Positions 42,995 through 52,624 of a stretch of 64,000 bases of DNA are shown here, piece by piece. The stretch is from Cytophagaceae bacterium (GTDB taxonomy: Bacteria > Bacteroidota > Bacteroidia > Cytophagales > JAIYAX01), in contig JAIYAX010000012.1 of NCBI GenBank assembly GCA_027488815.1, positions 124,001 to 188,000 on the forward strand, read 5' to 3'. The position numbers and the translations under genes were made by a program. The notes under the pieces are model-generated. The model did no database searches. It worked only from the letters and a program-made list of their open reading frames with translations, and was not told the DNA's origin. Numbering within the stretch: position 1 is the stretch's first letter; the number at the start of each line of letters is the position of its first letter.

Positions 42995-44181
42995 GAGCGG
43001 ATGACTCCCAGTTTTTTGCCAGTACTGATGAAGGCTCCTATCGCCTGATCCAAATGATGCTGGTCATGTGCTGCTGAAATCTGTACTCTGATCCTTGCTT
43101 TTTCCTTGGGAACAACAGGATAAAAGAAGCCGATGACATAGATTCCCTGCTCCAGCATTTCAGAGGCAAAGTCTTGAGCCAGCCGGGCATCGTAAAGCAT
43201 GACGGGTACGATAGGGTGAATTCCGGGCTTGATGTCAAAACCGGCAGCGGTCATTTCTTTTCTGAAGTATTGGGTGTTGCGCTCTAGTTTGTCCCTCAGG
43301 TCTGTTGTTTCAGAAAGCATGTCAAGAACAGCAATCGATGCACCGGTGATCGATGGAGCAAGGGTATTTGAAAAAAGATAGGGTCTGGAGCGCTGCCTGA
43401 GGAGTTCGATGATCTCCTTACGTCCGGAAGTGAAGCCTCCGCTGGCGCCACCCAAGGCTTTACCAAGCGTACCTGTTATGATATCCATTCGGCCCATCAC
43501 CCCGCAGAGCTCATGAACACCCCTGCCAGTGCGGCCCATAAATCCGGAAGAGTGGCATTCATCACTCATTACCAGGGCTTTGTAGCGATCTGCCAGATCA
43601 CAGATTTTGTCCAGTTGGGCCACAGTGCCGTCCATGGAAAAAACACCATCGGTGACAATTATTCTATGCCTCAGGTGCTGGGTCTCCTTTAGCTTAGCTT
43701 CCAGGTCTTCCATGTTGTTATGGAGGTAGCGAAGTCGTTGCGCCTTGCACAATCTGATGCCATCAATGATCGAAGCATGGTTAAGCTCATCTGATATGAT
43801 AGCATCCTGTTCGTTAAACAAGGGTTCAAACACCCCGCCATTGGCATCAAATGCAGCTGCATACAGGATGGTATCTTCTGTTCCTAAAAACTCGCTGATT
43901 TTACGCTCCAACATTTTATGAATGTCTTGTGTTCCGCAGATGAAACGCACACTTGAAAGGCCAAATCCGTGGCTATCGATCGTTTTTTTAGCTGCCTCCA
44001 GCACTTGGGGATGAGCACTAAGGCCCAGGTAATTATTGGCACAAAAGTTCAATACTTTTCTGCCATTGACCATGATTTCAGCACCTTGCGCAGAGCTGAT
44101 AATTCGTTCGTTTTTAAAAAGTCCAGCGGCTTGTATCTCGGCAAGCTCTTTTTCAAGTTGGGGTTTTAGCGTTTCGTACAT
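42991..44181 (-). CDS. kbl: Glycine C-acetyltransferase (2-amino-3-ketobutyrate CoA ligase)
   Basis: A 396-residue PLP enzyme that joins acetyl-CoA and glycine, or splits 2-amino-3-ketobutyrate in threonine breakdown. Alpha-oxoamine synthase features are [16 protein letters not shown] at the N-terminus, [12 protein letters not shown], the PLP-phosphate Asp in [13 protein letters not shown], and the lysine in [14 protein letters not shown] that forms the Schiff base. The length and start ([25 protein letters not shown]) match Kbl well. The usual partner threonine dehydrogenase is not in the window. Confidence 0.95.
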   Translation of the reverse strand: MYETLKPQLEKELAEIQAAGLFKNERIISSAQGAEIMVNGRKVLNFCANNYLGLSAHPQVLEAAKKTIDSHGFGLSSVRFICGTQDIHKMLERKISEFLGTEDTILYAAAFDANGGVFEPLFNEQDAIISDELNHASIIDGIRLCKAQRLRYLHNNMEDLEAKLKETQHLRHRIIVTDGVFSMDGTVAQLDKICDLADRYKALVMSDECHSSGFMGRTGRGVHELCGVMGRMDIITGTLGKALGGASGGFTSGRKEIIELLRQRSRPYLFSNTLAPSITGASIAVLDMLSETTDLRDKLERNTQYFRKEMTAAGFDIKPGIHPIVPVMLYDARLAQDFASEMLEQGIYVIGFFYPVVPKEKARIRVQISAAHDQHHLDQAIGAFISTGKKLGVIRS

Positions 44182-44186
44182 AGGGA

Positions 44187-44444
44187 TTAACTGGGTCTCT
44201 TAAAAACGGGTTTGGGAGCGGGTTTGGCGATAGTTTCTTTCACCTCAGGCTCTGCAGCTTGATTGAAATGGGTCAATTGAAAGCGTCTGCGCAGGTCATT
44301 GATGAAAAACTTCTTCTGAGAAGTAAAGCTGTTGGGATGCATTTGTAAAAATTCAGACTCAAACCGAAGATATAGCTCATTTTCGGCACTTTGAAATTTG
44401 ATGGGATCGATGTTTTTCTCCCTGAGGTATTCTTCAAATCGCAT
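44187..44444 (-). CDS. Small hypothetical protein upstream of kbl
   Basis: About 85 residues from the ATG at 44444 ([14 protein letters not shown]); a TTG at 44465 would add seven. It is soluble, helical and acidic in the first half ([20 protein letters not shown]), with a basic segment ([15 protein letters not shown]) and a Pro/Lys tail. It lies five bases before kbl on the same strand, so it is probably co-transcribed. I recognise no known domain. Confidence 0.72.
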   Translation of the reverse strand: MRFEEYLREKNIDPIKFQSAENELYLRFESEFLQMHPNSFTSQKKFFINDLRRRFQLTHFNQAAEPEVKETIAKPAPKPVFKRPS

Positions 44445-44530
44445 GAATGCCTCAAAAATAGGCAAAAGCAGCTATTCAACTCCGAACGAGAGCCTTTCAT
44501 TTTTAAGCGCTGATGAAAAATGCCATCCGT

Positions 44531-44561
44531 TTTGACTCAAGGTGGTTTTGGTGTAGGTTTG
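44531..44561 (+). promoter_or_regulatory. Promoter of the isocitrate dehydrogenase gene
   Basis: A -33 box TTTG (44531-44534) and a -7 box TAGGTTTG (44554-44561) are separated by 19 bases, an almost ideal Bacteroidota promoter. The start codon is 37 bases downstream. Confidence 0.75.
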
Positions 44562-44598
44562 TAGACTTTACTTTTTTCATCAATTAACAGTCAACCAC

Positions 44599-46053
44599 AT
44601 GTCGAAGAATACCCCCATTACAGTAGCCTATGGCGACGGGATTGGCCCGGAGATCATGGATGCCACTTTACGAATTATACAAGCAGCCGGCGCACGCATT
44701 GATATTGAAACCATTGAGATCGGCGAAAAAGTTTACATGAGAGGTGAAAGTTCAGGGATCGAGCAAAGTTCCTGGGACTCACTTCGTCGTACTAAGGTAT
44801 TCCTCAAAGCACCAATAACTACGCCACAGGGTGGTGGTTTCAAGAGTTTAAATGTGACTACTCGTAAGACCTTAGGTCTTTATGCAAATATTCGCCCTTG
44901 TGTTTCTTATCCACCATATGTAGAGACTAAGCACCCCAATATGGATGTGGTCATCGTAAGGGAAAATGAGGAGGACCTGTATGCAGGTATTGAGCACCGG
45001 CAAACAGAACAGGTTTACCAGTGTTTGAAACTGATCTCCAGACCAGGTACAGAAAAAATTGTCAGATATGCCTTTGAGTATGCGGAGCAAAACAACCGTA
45101 AAAAAGTAACCTGCTTCACCAAAGACAACATCATGAAGTTCACTGATGGTTTGTTTCACAAGATTTTTGATGAAATCGGTGCTGAATATCCCAATATCGA
45201 GAAGGAACACTGGATCGTCGATATAGGTGCAGCTAAATTGGCCGATACCCCTGAGGTCTTTGATGTGATCGTGATGCCAAACTTGTATGGCGACATTCTT
45301 TCAGATGTAGCGGCTCAGATTGCCGGATCAGTAGGTTTGGCTGGCTCAGCGAATATCGGTGACCATGGAGCCATGTTTGAAGCGATACACGGATCAGCAC
45401 CTCGCAGGGCAGGGCAAAACATGGCTAATCCAAGTGGTTTGCTGCTTGGTGCAGTGATGATGCTTGTGCACATAGACCAACCCGACATTGCAACCAAAGT
45501 GCATAACGCCTGGCTGAAAACGCTTGAAGATGGTATACATACGTATGATATTTTCAATGAAGGCCTCAGTATAGAAAAGGTAGGTACCCGTGAGTTTGCC
45601 GATGCTGTGATTGCCAGGGTAGGTCAGCAACCACAAAAACTTAAGCCTGTCAGTTACAAAACAGGTGATGTGAAGAAGTTCAGACAGCAAGAGATCAGAA
45701 AAATTGAAGTTGACAAACAACTGGTTGGAGTCGATGTTTTTCTTGACTGGAGTGCTGGCTCTGCAGAAGAGCTAGGCAACAAGCTGGGCAACATGAACTT
45801 GAAGAATGCCTTCCTGTACATGATCAGCAACAGGGGTGTGAAGGTATGGCCTAATGGAGCTCCTGAAACATTCTGCACAGACCATTGGCGCTGTAGGTTC
45901 AAAAGTAAAACCAAGGTTGGCGACCCAATAAGCCATGATGACATCCTTGAGATACTTCAAACCTTCAGAAACATGGGTATGGATTTCATCAAAACGGAAG
46001 GGTTGTATTCCTTTGATGGTGTGAAAGGCTACACCGAAGCACAAGGGCAGTAA
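44599..46053 (+). CDS. icd: NADP-dependent isocitrate dehydrogenase (Thermus-type long form)
   Basis: A 484-residue TCA-cycle enzyme converting isocitrate to 2-oxoglutarate. The beta-decarboxylating dehydrogenase fold shows at VAYGDGIGPEIMDATLRI, the substrate loop FKSLNVTTRKTLGLYANIRP and the metal-binding motif NLYGDILSDVAAQIAGSVGLAGSANIG. The extra C-terminal ~130 residues are typical of the Thermus-like long isocitrate dehydrogenases. It is transcribed alone from a strong promoter to a strong terminator. Confidence 0.93.
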   Translation: MSKNTPITVAYGDGIGPEIMDATLRIIQAAGARIDIETIEIGEKVYMRGESSGIEQSSWDSLRRTKVFLKAPITTPQGGGFKSLNVTTRKTLGLYANIRPCVSYPPYVETKHPNMDVVIVRENEEDLYAGIEHRQTEQVYQCLKLISRPGTEKIVRYAFEYAEQNNRKKVTCFTKDNIMKFTDGLFHKIFDEIGAEYPNIEKEHWIVDIGAAKLADTPEVFDVIVMPNLYGDILSDVAAQIAGSVGLAGSANIGDHGAMFEAIHGSAPRRAGQNMANPSGLLLGAVMMLVHIDQPDIATKVHNAWLKTLEDGIHTYDIFNEGLSIEKVGTREFADAVIARVGQQPQKLKPVSYKTGDVKKFRQQEIRKIEVDKQLVGVDVFLDWSAGSAEELGNKLGNMNLKNAFLYMISNRGVKVWPNGAPETFCTDHWRCRFKSKTKVGDPISHDDILEILQTFRNMGMDFIKTEGLYSFDGVKGYTEAQGQ

Positions 46054-46076
46054 GTCACCCGAACCTCTTTCAATAG

Positions 46077-46100
46077 AACCCGCTCCTGCGGGTTTTTTTT
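46077..46100. terminator. Terminator after icd
   Basis: Perfect stem aacccgc/gcgggtt with loop tcct and a run of eight T, 23 bases beyond the stop codon. The convergent gene at 46111 begins on the far side. Confidence 0.9.
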
Positions 46101-46110
46101 ATGACTTGCC

Positions 46111-47010
46111 TCAAAACAGTTCGGCCAGCATACACCGGATGCCACCGCCACCTACATATTCGATAGTGGGAATTTCGGCAACTAAAAGCTCATAGTGCTT
46201 TTCGAGTATGCTTCTTTGATCGATTCGAAGAGCGTTGTAAGCAGTCGAGGAGATAAACATCACAAGTGATTGCCTCCCCTTCACCACCAGCACATTTGCG
46301 GCAAAAGCCATCATTTGTTCGAAAGAGATCAAAAGCAGGTCCCTTTCGCTTTGTTCAAAAGGCCTGATGCATGCAGCAGGGTCTGCTAGTACTTCATCGC
46401 AGCAAACAATGGCATGTGGGCCTATGCTAAGCAGTACATTGGTATGATAGACTGGTTTTCCAGCTGGGCCCATGCTATCAAAATACACGGGATGGTAGCC
46501 TAGATGACCGCACAATTGATTAAGAACGGTCTGATCGCTTCGTACTGACCGGGCCATATAAGCTCGTTTTTGAACATGATCAAACACCACACTGCCCGTG
46601 CCTTCCAGAAATAACCCTTTTTGCTCAAAAGACCTTAAATCAAGTATCTTATCGGAAGGATGAATTTCCTGCAAATAGCCCAACACTTTTTCGTTGCATT
46701 CCAGCCTTCGGTTAGCCGCAGCCATTGGGTAGAGAACCAAAGTGCCATCATGATGGGTGCTAAACCAGTTATTGGGAAAAATGGCGTCCGGTTTAGGAGG
46801 AGTATCCTGGTCCTGCCATACATGCACCTGAATCCCCTTATTAGTCATTTGATCGATAAGCCGGTCAAATTCTGACAGAACTTTGACTAGAATATCTCCC
46901 TCCTCGTGGTGTTGGAAGGGGTTACTCTCAAAGGTTTCTGAGTTGAACCCGAACGCAGCGGGTCTCACCATCAACAGTTCAGCTGCTGCCTGTTCAGCTA
47001 AATTGCCCAC
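46111..47010 (-). CDS. Arginine deiminase-related hydrolase (CtlX-like)
   Basis: About 299 residues. The amidinotransferase/dimethylargininase fold is seen in LLMVRPAAFGFN, the substrate motif PDAIFPNNWFSTH, the Glu in FLEGTGS, the His in PVYHTNVLL and the catalytic Cys in GGGGIRCMLAELF. This matches the CtlX (citrulline utilisation) group. I placed the start at a GTG at 47010 so that the first beta strand is complete; a TTG at 47022 and an ATG at 46971 are alternatives. It slightly overlaps the upstream DinB gene, so they are co-expressed. Confidence 0.85.
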   Translation of the reverse strand: MGNLAEQAAAELLMVRPAAFGFNSETFESNPFQHHEEGDILVKVLSEFDRLIDQMTNKGIQVHVWQDQDTPPKPDAIFPNNWFSTHHDGTLVLYPMAAANRRLECNEKVLGYLQEIHPSDKILDLRSFEQKGLFLEGTGSVVFDHVQKRAYMARSVRSDQTVLNQLCGHLGYHPVYFDSMGPAGKPVYHTNVLLSIGPHAIVCCDEVLADPAACIRPFEQSERDLLLISFEQMMAFAANVLVVKGRQSLVMFISSTAYNALRIDQRSILEKHYELLVAEIPTIEYVGGGGIRCMLAELF

Positions 47011-47467
47011 GTGCAAAGCCAATAAAGTCGGTGCTCATCGGTGCGATACCTGATTGTCTCAATCGGGTAGCGATCTGACCACGGTGGTACGTGGCATGCA
47101 TAAATACGTGACTAATGATATCCTCCACCGTATTTTCAAAAGCCTGCCCCTGAACATTTTGATACTTGATTTTGCTGTTGAAATCAGGGTTCGATTTTAA
47201 GAAACTTTCCCAACGGCTTTGGCTTAATTGTTCAGCTTGTGTTAAGCCAGCAGCATCATATATTTTCCAAACCTCATTAAACGGCTCTATATCAGATTGC
47301 AATCTTGAGATCCAAACCAAATGGGCATTGATCACATGAGAAATCAGCTTGAAAATGTCCGGATCGGCATTGGGGTGATCTTTCAGTAAGGTAATTACCC
47401 TTAGTTGCGCAAGGTGATGGTACTGCAGTACACGAAGAAAATGGGCGTTCAAATCTGAAACAGTCAT
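46994..47467 (-). CDS. DinB family protein
   Basis: A 157-residue four-helix protein. The DinB pattern is LRVLQYHHLAQLRVITLLKDH at the start, HVINAHLVWISRLQ in the middle and DIISHVFMHATYHRGQIATRLRQSG at the end, giving candidate metal-binding His residues in NAHLV, HVFMH and TYHRGQ. The last segment is a clear family signature. It precedes the CtlX-like hydrolase and is the third DinB-type gene in the window. Confidence 0.9.
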   Translation of the reverse strand: MTVSDLNAHFLRVLQYHHLAQLRVITLLKDHPNADPDIFKLISHVINAHLVWISRLQSDIEPFNEVWKIYDAAGLTQAEQLSQSRWESFLKSNPDFNSKIKYQNVQGQAFENTVEDIISHVFMHATYHRGQIATRLRQSGIAPMSTDFIGFARGQFS

Positions 47468-47525
47468 GGTGTTTGCGTTTTTTTTGATTTGTTGTAATGG
47501 TTTGGATTTAATCCAAACCTAACGA

Positions 47526-47552
47526 AAAAAGCCACCCGATAGGTGGCTTTTC
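47526..47552 (-). terminator. Terminator of the gene at 47576
   Basis: Stem aaaagccacc/ggtggctttt with a four-base loop; the - strand product ends in a T-run. It follows the stop codon at 47576. Confidence 0.85.
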
Positions 47553-47575
47553 CGTTGATCTGAAAGTACGAATTG

Positions 47576-47998
47576 CTATCTCTTGAAGCCCAGAACACTC
47601 ACACCACAAGGCTCGAAGTTATTCTGGAAGCTGATGGTGAAGTAATAAATACCTGTTGCACCACAGCGGTAGCCAATGGCAGGCAGGTATTTGTCGCCGA
47701 TCAGGTTCGAAGCGATTTTATTACGGTTGGCATCATATAAGGTGACTACCATGTTTTGCGACTCACCATTCTTATTGCAAAGGTTGAGCAGGTAGTTCGT
47801 GTCTTTGGTGAAAACATAGGAATACTCTATTTCCTTTTCACCATTGATCTTATAGCTTTTCAAAAAGGTGTATCCGGCAGCTAGTTTTGAAACACAGCCA
47901 CTCATTTGTTTATCAGGATCACACTGTGCTTGTGCCCTTTGTATGCCAAAGCATATTAATAGGGCGATCAGGTATTGGATCTTCATGGCGTTCTTCAT
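47576..47998 (-). CDS. Hypothetical exported Cys-containing protein
   Basis: A 140-residue protein with a signal peptide (IALLICFGIQRAQAQ). The mature part contains about five cysteines (QCDP, GCVS, LCNK, YRCGA, PCGV), probably paired in the periplasm. The beta-rich body (YSYVFTKDTNYLLNLC, NMVVTLYDANRNKIASN, IYYFTISFQNNFEP) resembles small extracellular sandwich domains, but I recognise no family. It follows the lipoprotein at 48010 by 11 bases and shares its transcript. Confidence 0.78.
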   Translation of the reverse strand: MKNAMKIQYLIALLICFGIQRAQAQCDPDKQMSGCVSKLAAGYTFLKSYKINGEKEIEYSYVFTKDTNYLLNLCNKNGESQNMVVTLYDANRNKIASNLIGDKYLPAIGYRCGATGIYYFTISFQNNFEPCGVSVLGFKR

Positions 47999-48009
47999 CT
48001 GATAACGTC

Positions 48010-48915
48010 TTAGCTAGTGACCTTGTTCCTGATTTCTAAAGTTTTGTTGGCAATGGCCTCCAAAGTCTCCGGGCTGATCTCAACCACACTTCGGGTTTTG
48101 TTGACCACCATCAAAATACCGTCTACCTCTTCCACGGTTGGCTCTTCGTTGATGTAGGAAATATTCACCTTCTGAAAGTGACCATTGAGCTCGGCGAGGT
48201 CTTTGTTTAGCTGCACAAAGTTTGCGTCTTTCTGGTAATATTCCAACAGCTTGAGAATTTGAGAGAGGATGATTTTCTGTTCTCCAATTCTTTCTTTCAG
48301 CTTTTCATTATCACTGATTTTGCTGACTTGGCAGGTGATATGCAATGCTTCAAGCCAACCACCGGTCAGGATCAGGATGCTGAGATTAGCCCGCTTTTGT
48401 TCCTGAAGGGAGAGGTTGATACGTTCAAAATTGGTAGTGGTCGTGAGCAGCAATGAGTCAAGGTTATTGGCGCTGGTTGCTAGTTTTTTGATGGTTTGAA
48501 AGTCGAAAAACTGCCCAATGTTCAGTTGATCAGCCAAATCACGTACTCCGTTGAGATAAAAAAGAGCATCCTGGTTTTGGTTGTAGATGTTGGCATAACC
48601 CAGATCCGTTCCGTAAATCCCCAGGTTAAAGGCACGCTTGAAATTGGTGTTGTATTTTGAGATGTTTTCGGTGCTGTTCAGGATCTCTTTGTTGTATTTA
48701 CCCCCGGCATCTTTGATCAAAAAGGAGATTTCCAATGGAGATGGGATCGATGCGATGATATTTCGAATGGCCTCATCGGCTATTGCCGGGCCGCCGCTGT
48801 TCATGGAGTCAAGCGCAGCGAGCATTTCTTGCTGCTTTTCTTTTTTGCTATCTCCACAGCCCGACCAGAGGAGCATGCTGACAAACAAAAAGAAGATCAT
48901 TGGATAGGATTTCAT
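48010..48915 (-). CDS. Hypothetical helical lipoprotein
   Basis: About 301 residues from the ATG at 48915, which starts a clear lipoprotein signal (MIFFLFVSMLLWSGCGDS); the reading frame is open further upstream but that part is not protein-like. The mature part is almost all alpha-helix (AFNLGIYGTDLGYANIYNQ, ANLSILILTGGWLEALHI), with no known catalytic motif. It is probably periplasmic. No domain is recognised. Confidence 0.78.
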   Translation of the reverse strand: MKSYPMIFFLFVSMLLWSGCGDSKKEKQQEMLAALDSMNSGGPAIADEAIRNIIASIPSPLEISFLIKDAGGKYNKEILNSTENISKYNTNFKRAFNLGIYGTDLGYANIYNQNQDALFYLNGVRDLADQLNIGQFFDFQTIKKLATSANNLDSLLLTTTTNFERINLSLQEQKRANLSILILTGGWLEALHITCQVSKISDNEKLKERIGEQKIILSQILKLLEYYQKDANFVQLNKDLAELNGHFQKVNISYINEEPTVEEVDGILMVVNKTRSVVEISPETLEAIANKTLEIRNKVTS

Positions 48916-49073
48916 GTAGGGTAGGATTATCCGGGTAGGTTGGTTAATGTCAATAGGGAGTGGTTTATACTGGACTGGAAAAATACAGCAACAAATCTGT
49001 ATTTCGAGTTCAAAACGGTTACTCTTTGCGAACAAGCATGTAAGAAGCAGGTTGATTTCATGACTTTGATTTA

Positions 49074-52000
49074 TTAAAACTGCTGCTTCCCTTTGATGCG
49101 GCCTCCCAATTGACCTATTCTGTCGATCAAAACCTTGAGTGCTTCGAAATAGAGGGTAAAGTATAGCAGAATAGTCATGAACCAAATCACTGTAAGGTTA
49201 AACCAAAATGTGTCAATGTATTGACCGAACAGATGCTTGGTTGGAGCCAGAAAATGAGCACTGTAATCCATAGACCCCCTGATGTTTTCGGGTTGCTTGT
49301 AAATCGGGTCGATCTGCTGGATGAGCTTTCCTTTGAACTCTTCAATTCGGTTTTTGGCCTTCAGGTTTTTTACCAGATCCATCAGACCCTCATTATGGTG
49401 TTTGTTCATAAGGTCATTCAAGTTGCTGCCTTCCACCATGGTTTCCATGTAGTTGAGGGCTAGCTCTTTTTTGTCAGATGCTTTGTTTTGCACCTCTGTG
49501 AAATAGTCAGATACCTGTTCAAAAAAACCATATAAGCGATTGAATACCGGGCCGGCATCTTCCTTCAAAGGATCGAAACCATCGGGTACCGGGTTGGCAA
49601 TGTTTTCCTGTGCCAGCTTGCCTGCCTCATGGGCGATGATGGCAAACTCTTCTGCCCCCTTTCTTTTTTCTTCAGGATGGATGCTCTTCAGCAAGCTGCG
49701 TGACCTTTCAATCCGGGACTGAAGTTCTGGAATCAGGTAGGATTTTACATAGGCTGAGCGGCTTTCAATGGCTTCAAAGTCATAGATCATGAATTCATAA
49801 TCATTGTTTTTGTATTGATGTACAGCCAAGGCTTCAAAGGCCCATCTTGACGCCATAAAATCAGCAATCACAGGAACTCTGCCTTTGGTACTTACCGCAT
49901 CATTTAGCTTGTCAAAAGAGAATATCGCCCCGCTCAGGATCATTTGCGGGATGAGCAACAAGGGGATAAGAATGTAGATGGTAACTGCACTGTTGAAGCT
50001 GGCGGATATGTTTAAACCCAACAGGTTCGCAAAACATGACACACTGAAAAGGATGAGCCAATAGTGGAAAGTCATGCCATGGATTTCCAGAATTACATTC
50101 CCGATAAGCACAAAAGTGAGTGTCTGTATGGCACTTAATAAAAATAAGATCGTGACTTTCGAGAGCAGATAGCTGGATCGGCTCAGGTTGAGGAAGGACT
50201 CCCGCTTTTGAATTTTACGGTCTTTGATGATTTCCTCCGCACTTACCGTCAGCCCCATGAACAGGGCAATGATGACAGCGATCAACAAGAAGGCTGGGAG
50301 GTTTTCATTGAAGCGAAACAAATAGCCTGTCCCTTCTGAGTTGTTGTTGTATCGGATGATAAATGCCAGCAACAATGCCAGAAGCGGAGCCTCAAGCAAG
50401 TTGATGAGCATGTATTGCACATTGGTCACCTTGGCCAGCATGTCCCTCAGCACAAAAATGCTCAACTGGCGGAAGCGATTGGGGATGGCCAGCGATTTCG
50501 GAGGCTCTTCCTTAACTTCCTCGACATGCTTCAGCACAAATCTCTCTTTGAAAAGATCACCCCATTGTACCGGAGTTACCTTGCGCTGATTGGTGTATTG
50601 GCCATATTCATTGACAACTTTAGCCTCAATGATGTTGAAGATCTGCTCCGGGTTTACGTTACCACAGGTATAGCATTGCCCACGCTCAGAGTCCACCTGG
50701 TTGGTGGCCTTTTTAAAATAAGTGACAGCATCGATGGGGTAGCCGTTGAAAATGGGATATCCACCCGTGTCCATAAAGAACATTTTGTCAAACATCTTGT
50801 AGATGTCAGAGGAAGGCTGGTGGATGACCACAAAAATCAGCTTGCCCTTCAGCGTAAGTTCTTTCAGCAACTCGATCACATTTTCCGAGTCTCTTGACGA
50901 AAGTCCTGAAGTAGGCTCATCAACAAAAAGTATAGATGGCTCCCTGATAAGCTCCAATGCAATGTTCAGACGCTTTCTTTGCCCTCCGCTGATTTTTTTA
51001 TTGAGTACATTTCCCACCTTGAGCTCCTTGATGTGCAGCAAGCCCAGACTGGAGAGGGTCTCCTCGACCAGCTGCTGCAACTCTTCTTTGCTCTTGTCTT
51101 TGAAGCAGAGTTGGGCATTGAAGTACAGGTTTTCAAAAACAGTAAGGTCTTCAAACAGAATATCGTCCTGGGCGATGTAACCAATCACCCCTTCTATTTT
51201 TTCTTGCTCGGTATGGATGTTGATGCCGTTGATCAGGACTTCACCTTTGGAAGGTTTTTCAATACCAGCAAGCACATTGAGCAGGGTAGTTTTACCTGAT
51301 CCTGAAGCACCCATGATCCCGATGAGGCTTCCGGGGCCCTCGGAAAGGTTGATCCCTCTCAGGCCTAAAGCTCCGCTTGGAAACCTGAATTCCAGGTCAT
51401 TGACATGGAAGGAGAGATTTAGTTTTTTACCATCGCTCTGGAAACCAGCTATAATTTCGTTGTAGTAAAAAGGAGCACCTGAACTGGGCTTTACGACCGA
51501 GCCGTTGGAAAAGAGGTTTACCTGACCTGCCATCATGGCAAAGCCATTGAGCTGCACCTCACTGCTACCCAGATAGCGGACAAAATACAGGTCTACTGAG
51601 TGAGATCTGAAAAAGGCCAGCTGACCTTTGAAGCCCGAAACATGTATGCACTTTGCCACCTGAAAAGGCCTACGTTCCTCACCATCAACGATGAGGATAT
51701 TAGGGTAATCCATCTGGGTGATGTCCTCCTGGGTAACAAAGCTTTCAACAATCTTAAACTCATCTTTGTCGATATTGAAAACCTCAGCTACGGTGTCGAT
51801 GATTTGCATGCGCAAAGGGCTAATCACTTCATCAACATTCACCAGCTCAAGCAACTTCATGAGCACGACTACTTTCTGCTTTTGTGTAAGAGTCTTGTTG
51901 ATCTTTTTACACATGGCAAGGGTGCGGACGGAGTCTTTTACCGAGGTGAGCTTGGTTTTACGTACCTCTGCCCCTTCAACCAATACCTCTTCCGGCTTAT

Positions 52001-52172
52001 TAACCTCTGCCAGTTCATCGTACATGGCAAGGTATTCCCCAACAGCATCCTGAGGGAGCTGTGACTTGAAAAACCTTAGCACAAACTCACGCTCCTTCTC
52101 AGAGGTTCCTTCTTCTTGCTTGGTAATGATGGCAAACAGCGTGGTAAGTGCTTTGAGTATTTCCTCACTCAT
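49074..52172 (-). CDS. Large ABCG-type transporter with TerB-like N-terminal domain
   Basis: A 1032-residue half-transporter. Residues 1-150 are helical and resemble TerB-type domains (LFAIITKQEEGTSEKEREFV, KLLELVNVDEVISPLRMQII). The ATPase follows: Walker A GASGSGKTT (about 290), signature ISGGQRKRL (about 397), Walker B LFVDEPTSGLSSRDS (about 417) and switch His VVIHQPSSD. After a linker come five hydrophobic helices (about 605-770) and a helical insert of about 200 residues before the last helix at 995-1015. The layout is ABCG/White-like. It is the last gene of the Sia-like operon and is therefore a likely target of the switch. Confidence 0.9.
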   Translation of the reverse strand: MSEEILKALTTLFAIITKQEEGTSEKEREFVLRFFKSQLPQDAVGEYLAMYDELAEVNKPEEVLVEGAEVRKTKLTSVKDSVRTLAMCKKINKTLTQKQKVVVLMKLLELVNVDEVISPLRMQIIDTVAEVFNIDKDEFKIVESFVTQEDITQMDYPNILIVDGEERRPFQVAKCIHVSGFKGQLAFFRSHSVDLYFVRYLGSSEVQLNGFAMMAGQVNLFSNGSVVKPSSGAPFYYNEIIAGFQSDGKKLNLSFHVNDLEFRFPSGALGLRGINLSEGPGSLIGIMGASGSGKTTLLNVLAGIEKPSKGEVLINGINIHTEQEKIEGVIGYIAQDDILFEDLTVFENLYFNAQLCFKDKSKEELQQLVEETLSSLGLLHIKELKVGNVLNKKISGGQRKRLNIALELIREPSILFVDEPTSGLSSRDSENVIELLKELTLKGKLIFVVIHQPSSDIYKMFDKMFFMDTGGYPIFNGYPIDAVTYFKKATNQVDSERGQCYTCGNVNPEQIFNIIEAKVVNEYGQYTNQRKVTPVQWGDLFKERFVLKHVEEVKEEPPKSLAIPNRFRQLSIFVLRDMLAKVTNVQYMLINLLEAPLLALLLAFIIRYNNNSEGTGYLFRFNENLPAFLLIAVIIALFMGLTVSAEEIIKDRKIQKRESFLNLSRSSYLLSKVTILFLLSAIQTLTFVLIGNVILEIHGMTFHYWLILFSVSCFANLLGLNISASFNSAVTIYILIPLLLIPQMILSGAIFSFDKLNDAVSTKGRVPVIADFMASRWAFEALAVHQYKNNDYEFMIYDFEAIESRSAYVKSYLIPELQSRIERSRSLLKSIHPEEKRKGAEEFAIIAHEAGKLAQENIANPVPDGFDPLKEDAGPVFNRLYGFFEQVSDYFTEVQNKASDKKELALNYMETMVEGSNLNDLMNKHHNEGLMDLVKNLKAKNRIEEFKGKLIQQIDPIYKQPENIRGSMDYSAHFLAPTKHLFGQYIDTFWFNLTVIWFMTILLYFTLYFEALKVLIDRIGQLGGRIKGKQQF

Positions 52173-52228
52173 GGCTTAGGGGTAGATGTAGGTAATGAAC
52201 GGTAGTTTATTTACCTGATCAATGACGA

Positions 52229-52591
52229 TCAGTAGGTTTTCATTTCAAAAGTCAGTTCAACGAGTTCTGAAAACTCTTCGCCTGCCTCTTGCATATCTTC
52301 ATCGTCTTCGTGGTAATACCAGTGAATGGTAGTGCCGGCGATGTCTTCCAGTCGGCTCAAGACATCGAGGATAATTTTAGAGGATGCAGTGTTGAAATAT
52401 TCCAGTTTAAAAACGAAATCTGTCTTGGCATTTGGGCTTGCAGAGTAGTCATCAAGCCATTCAAACACAGGTGAGTAAAACTCTGCTGCGTCTTCGGGCA
52501 ATGAGCGACCGGAAAGTTCAAAAATGCCGTTTCCTTTATCGAGTAAAATTCTAGGGGTATCTTCAGTGCCCTCCAGATTGAGTATATTCAT
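52229..52591 (-). CDS. SiaC family (DUF1987) regulatory phosphoprotein
   Basis: A 120-residue protein starting at the ATG 52591. The DUF1987 signature is complete: TEDTPRILLDKGNGIFELSGRSLPEDAAEFYSPVFEWL, then KLEYFNTASSKIILDVL, where the Thr in FNTASSK corresponds to the phosphorylated Thr of Pseudomonas SiaC. In that system unphosphorylated SiaC binds its effector. Here it follows SiaB-like kinase by 33 bases and precedes the ABC transporter by 56. Confidence 0.9.
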   Translation of the reverse strand: MNILNLEGTEDTPRILLDKGNGIFELSGRSLPEDAAEFYSPVFEWLDDYSASPNAKTDFVFKLEYFNTASSKIILDVLSRLEDIAGTTIHWYYHEDDEDMQEAGEEFSELVELTFEMKTY

Positions 52592-52624
52592 AGTAGTGCT
52601 GATTAACAAGTTGGGTGGTGAGGA

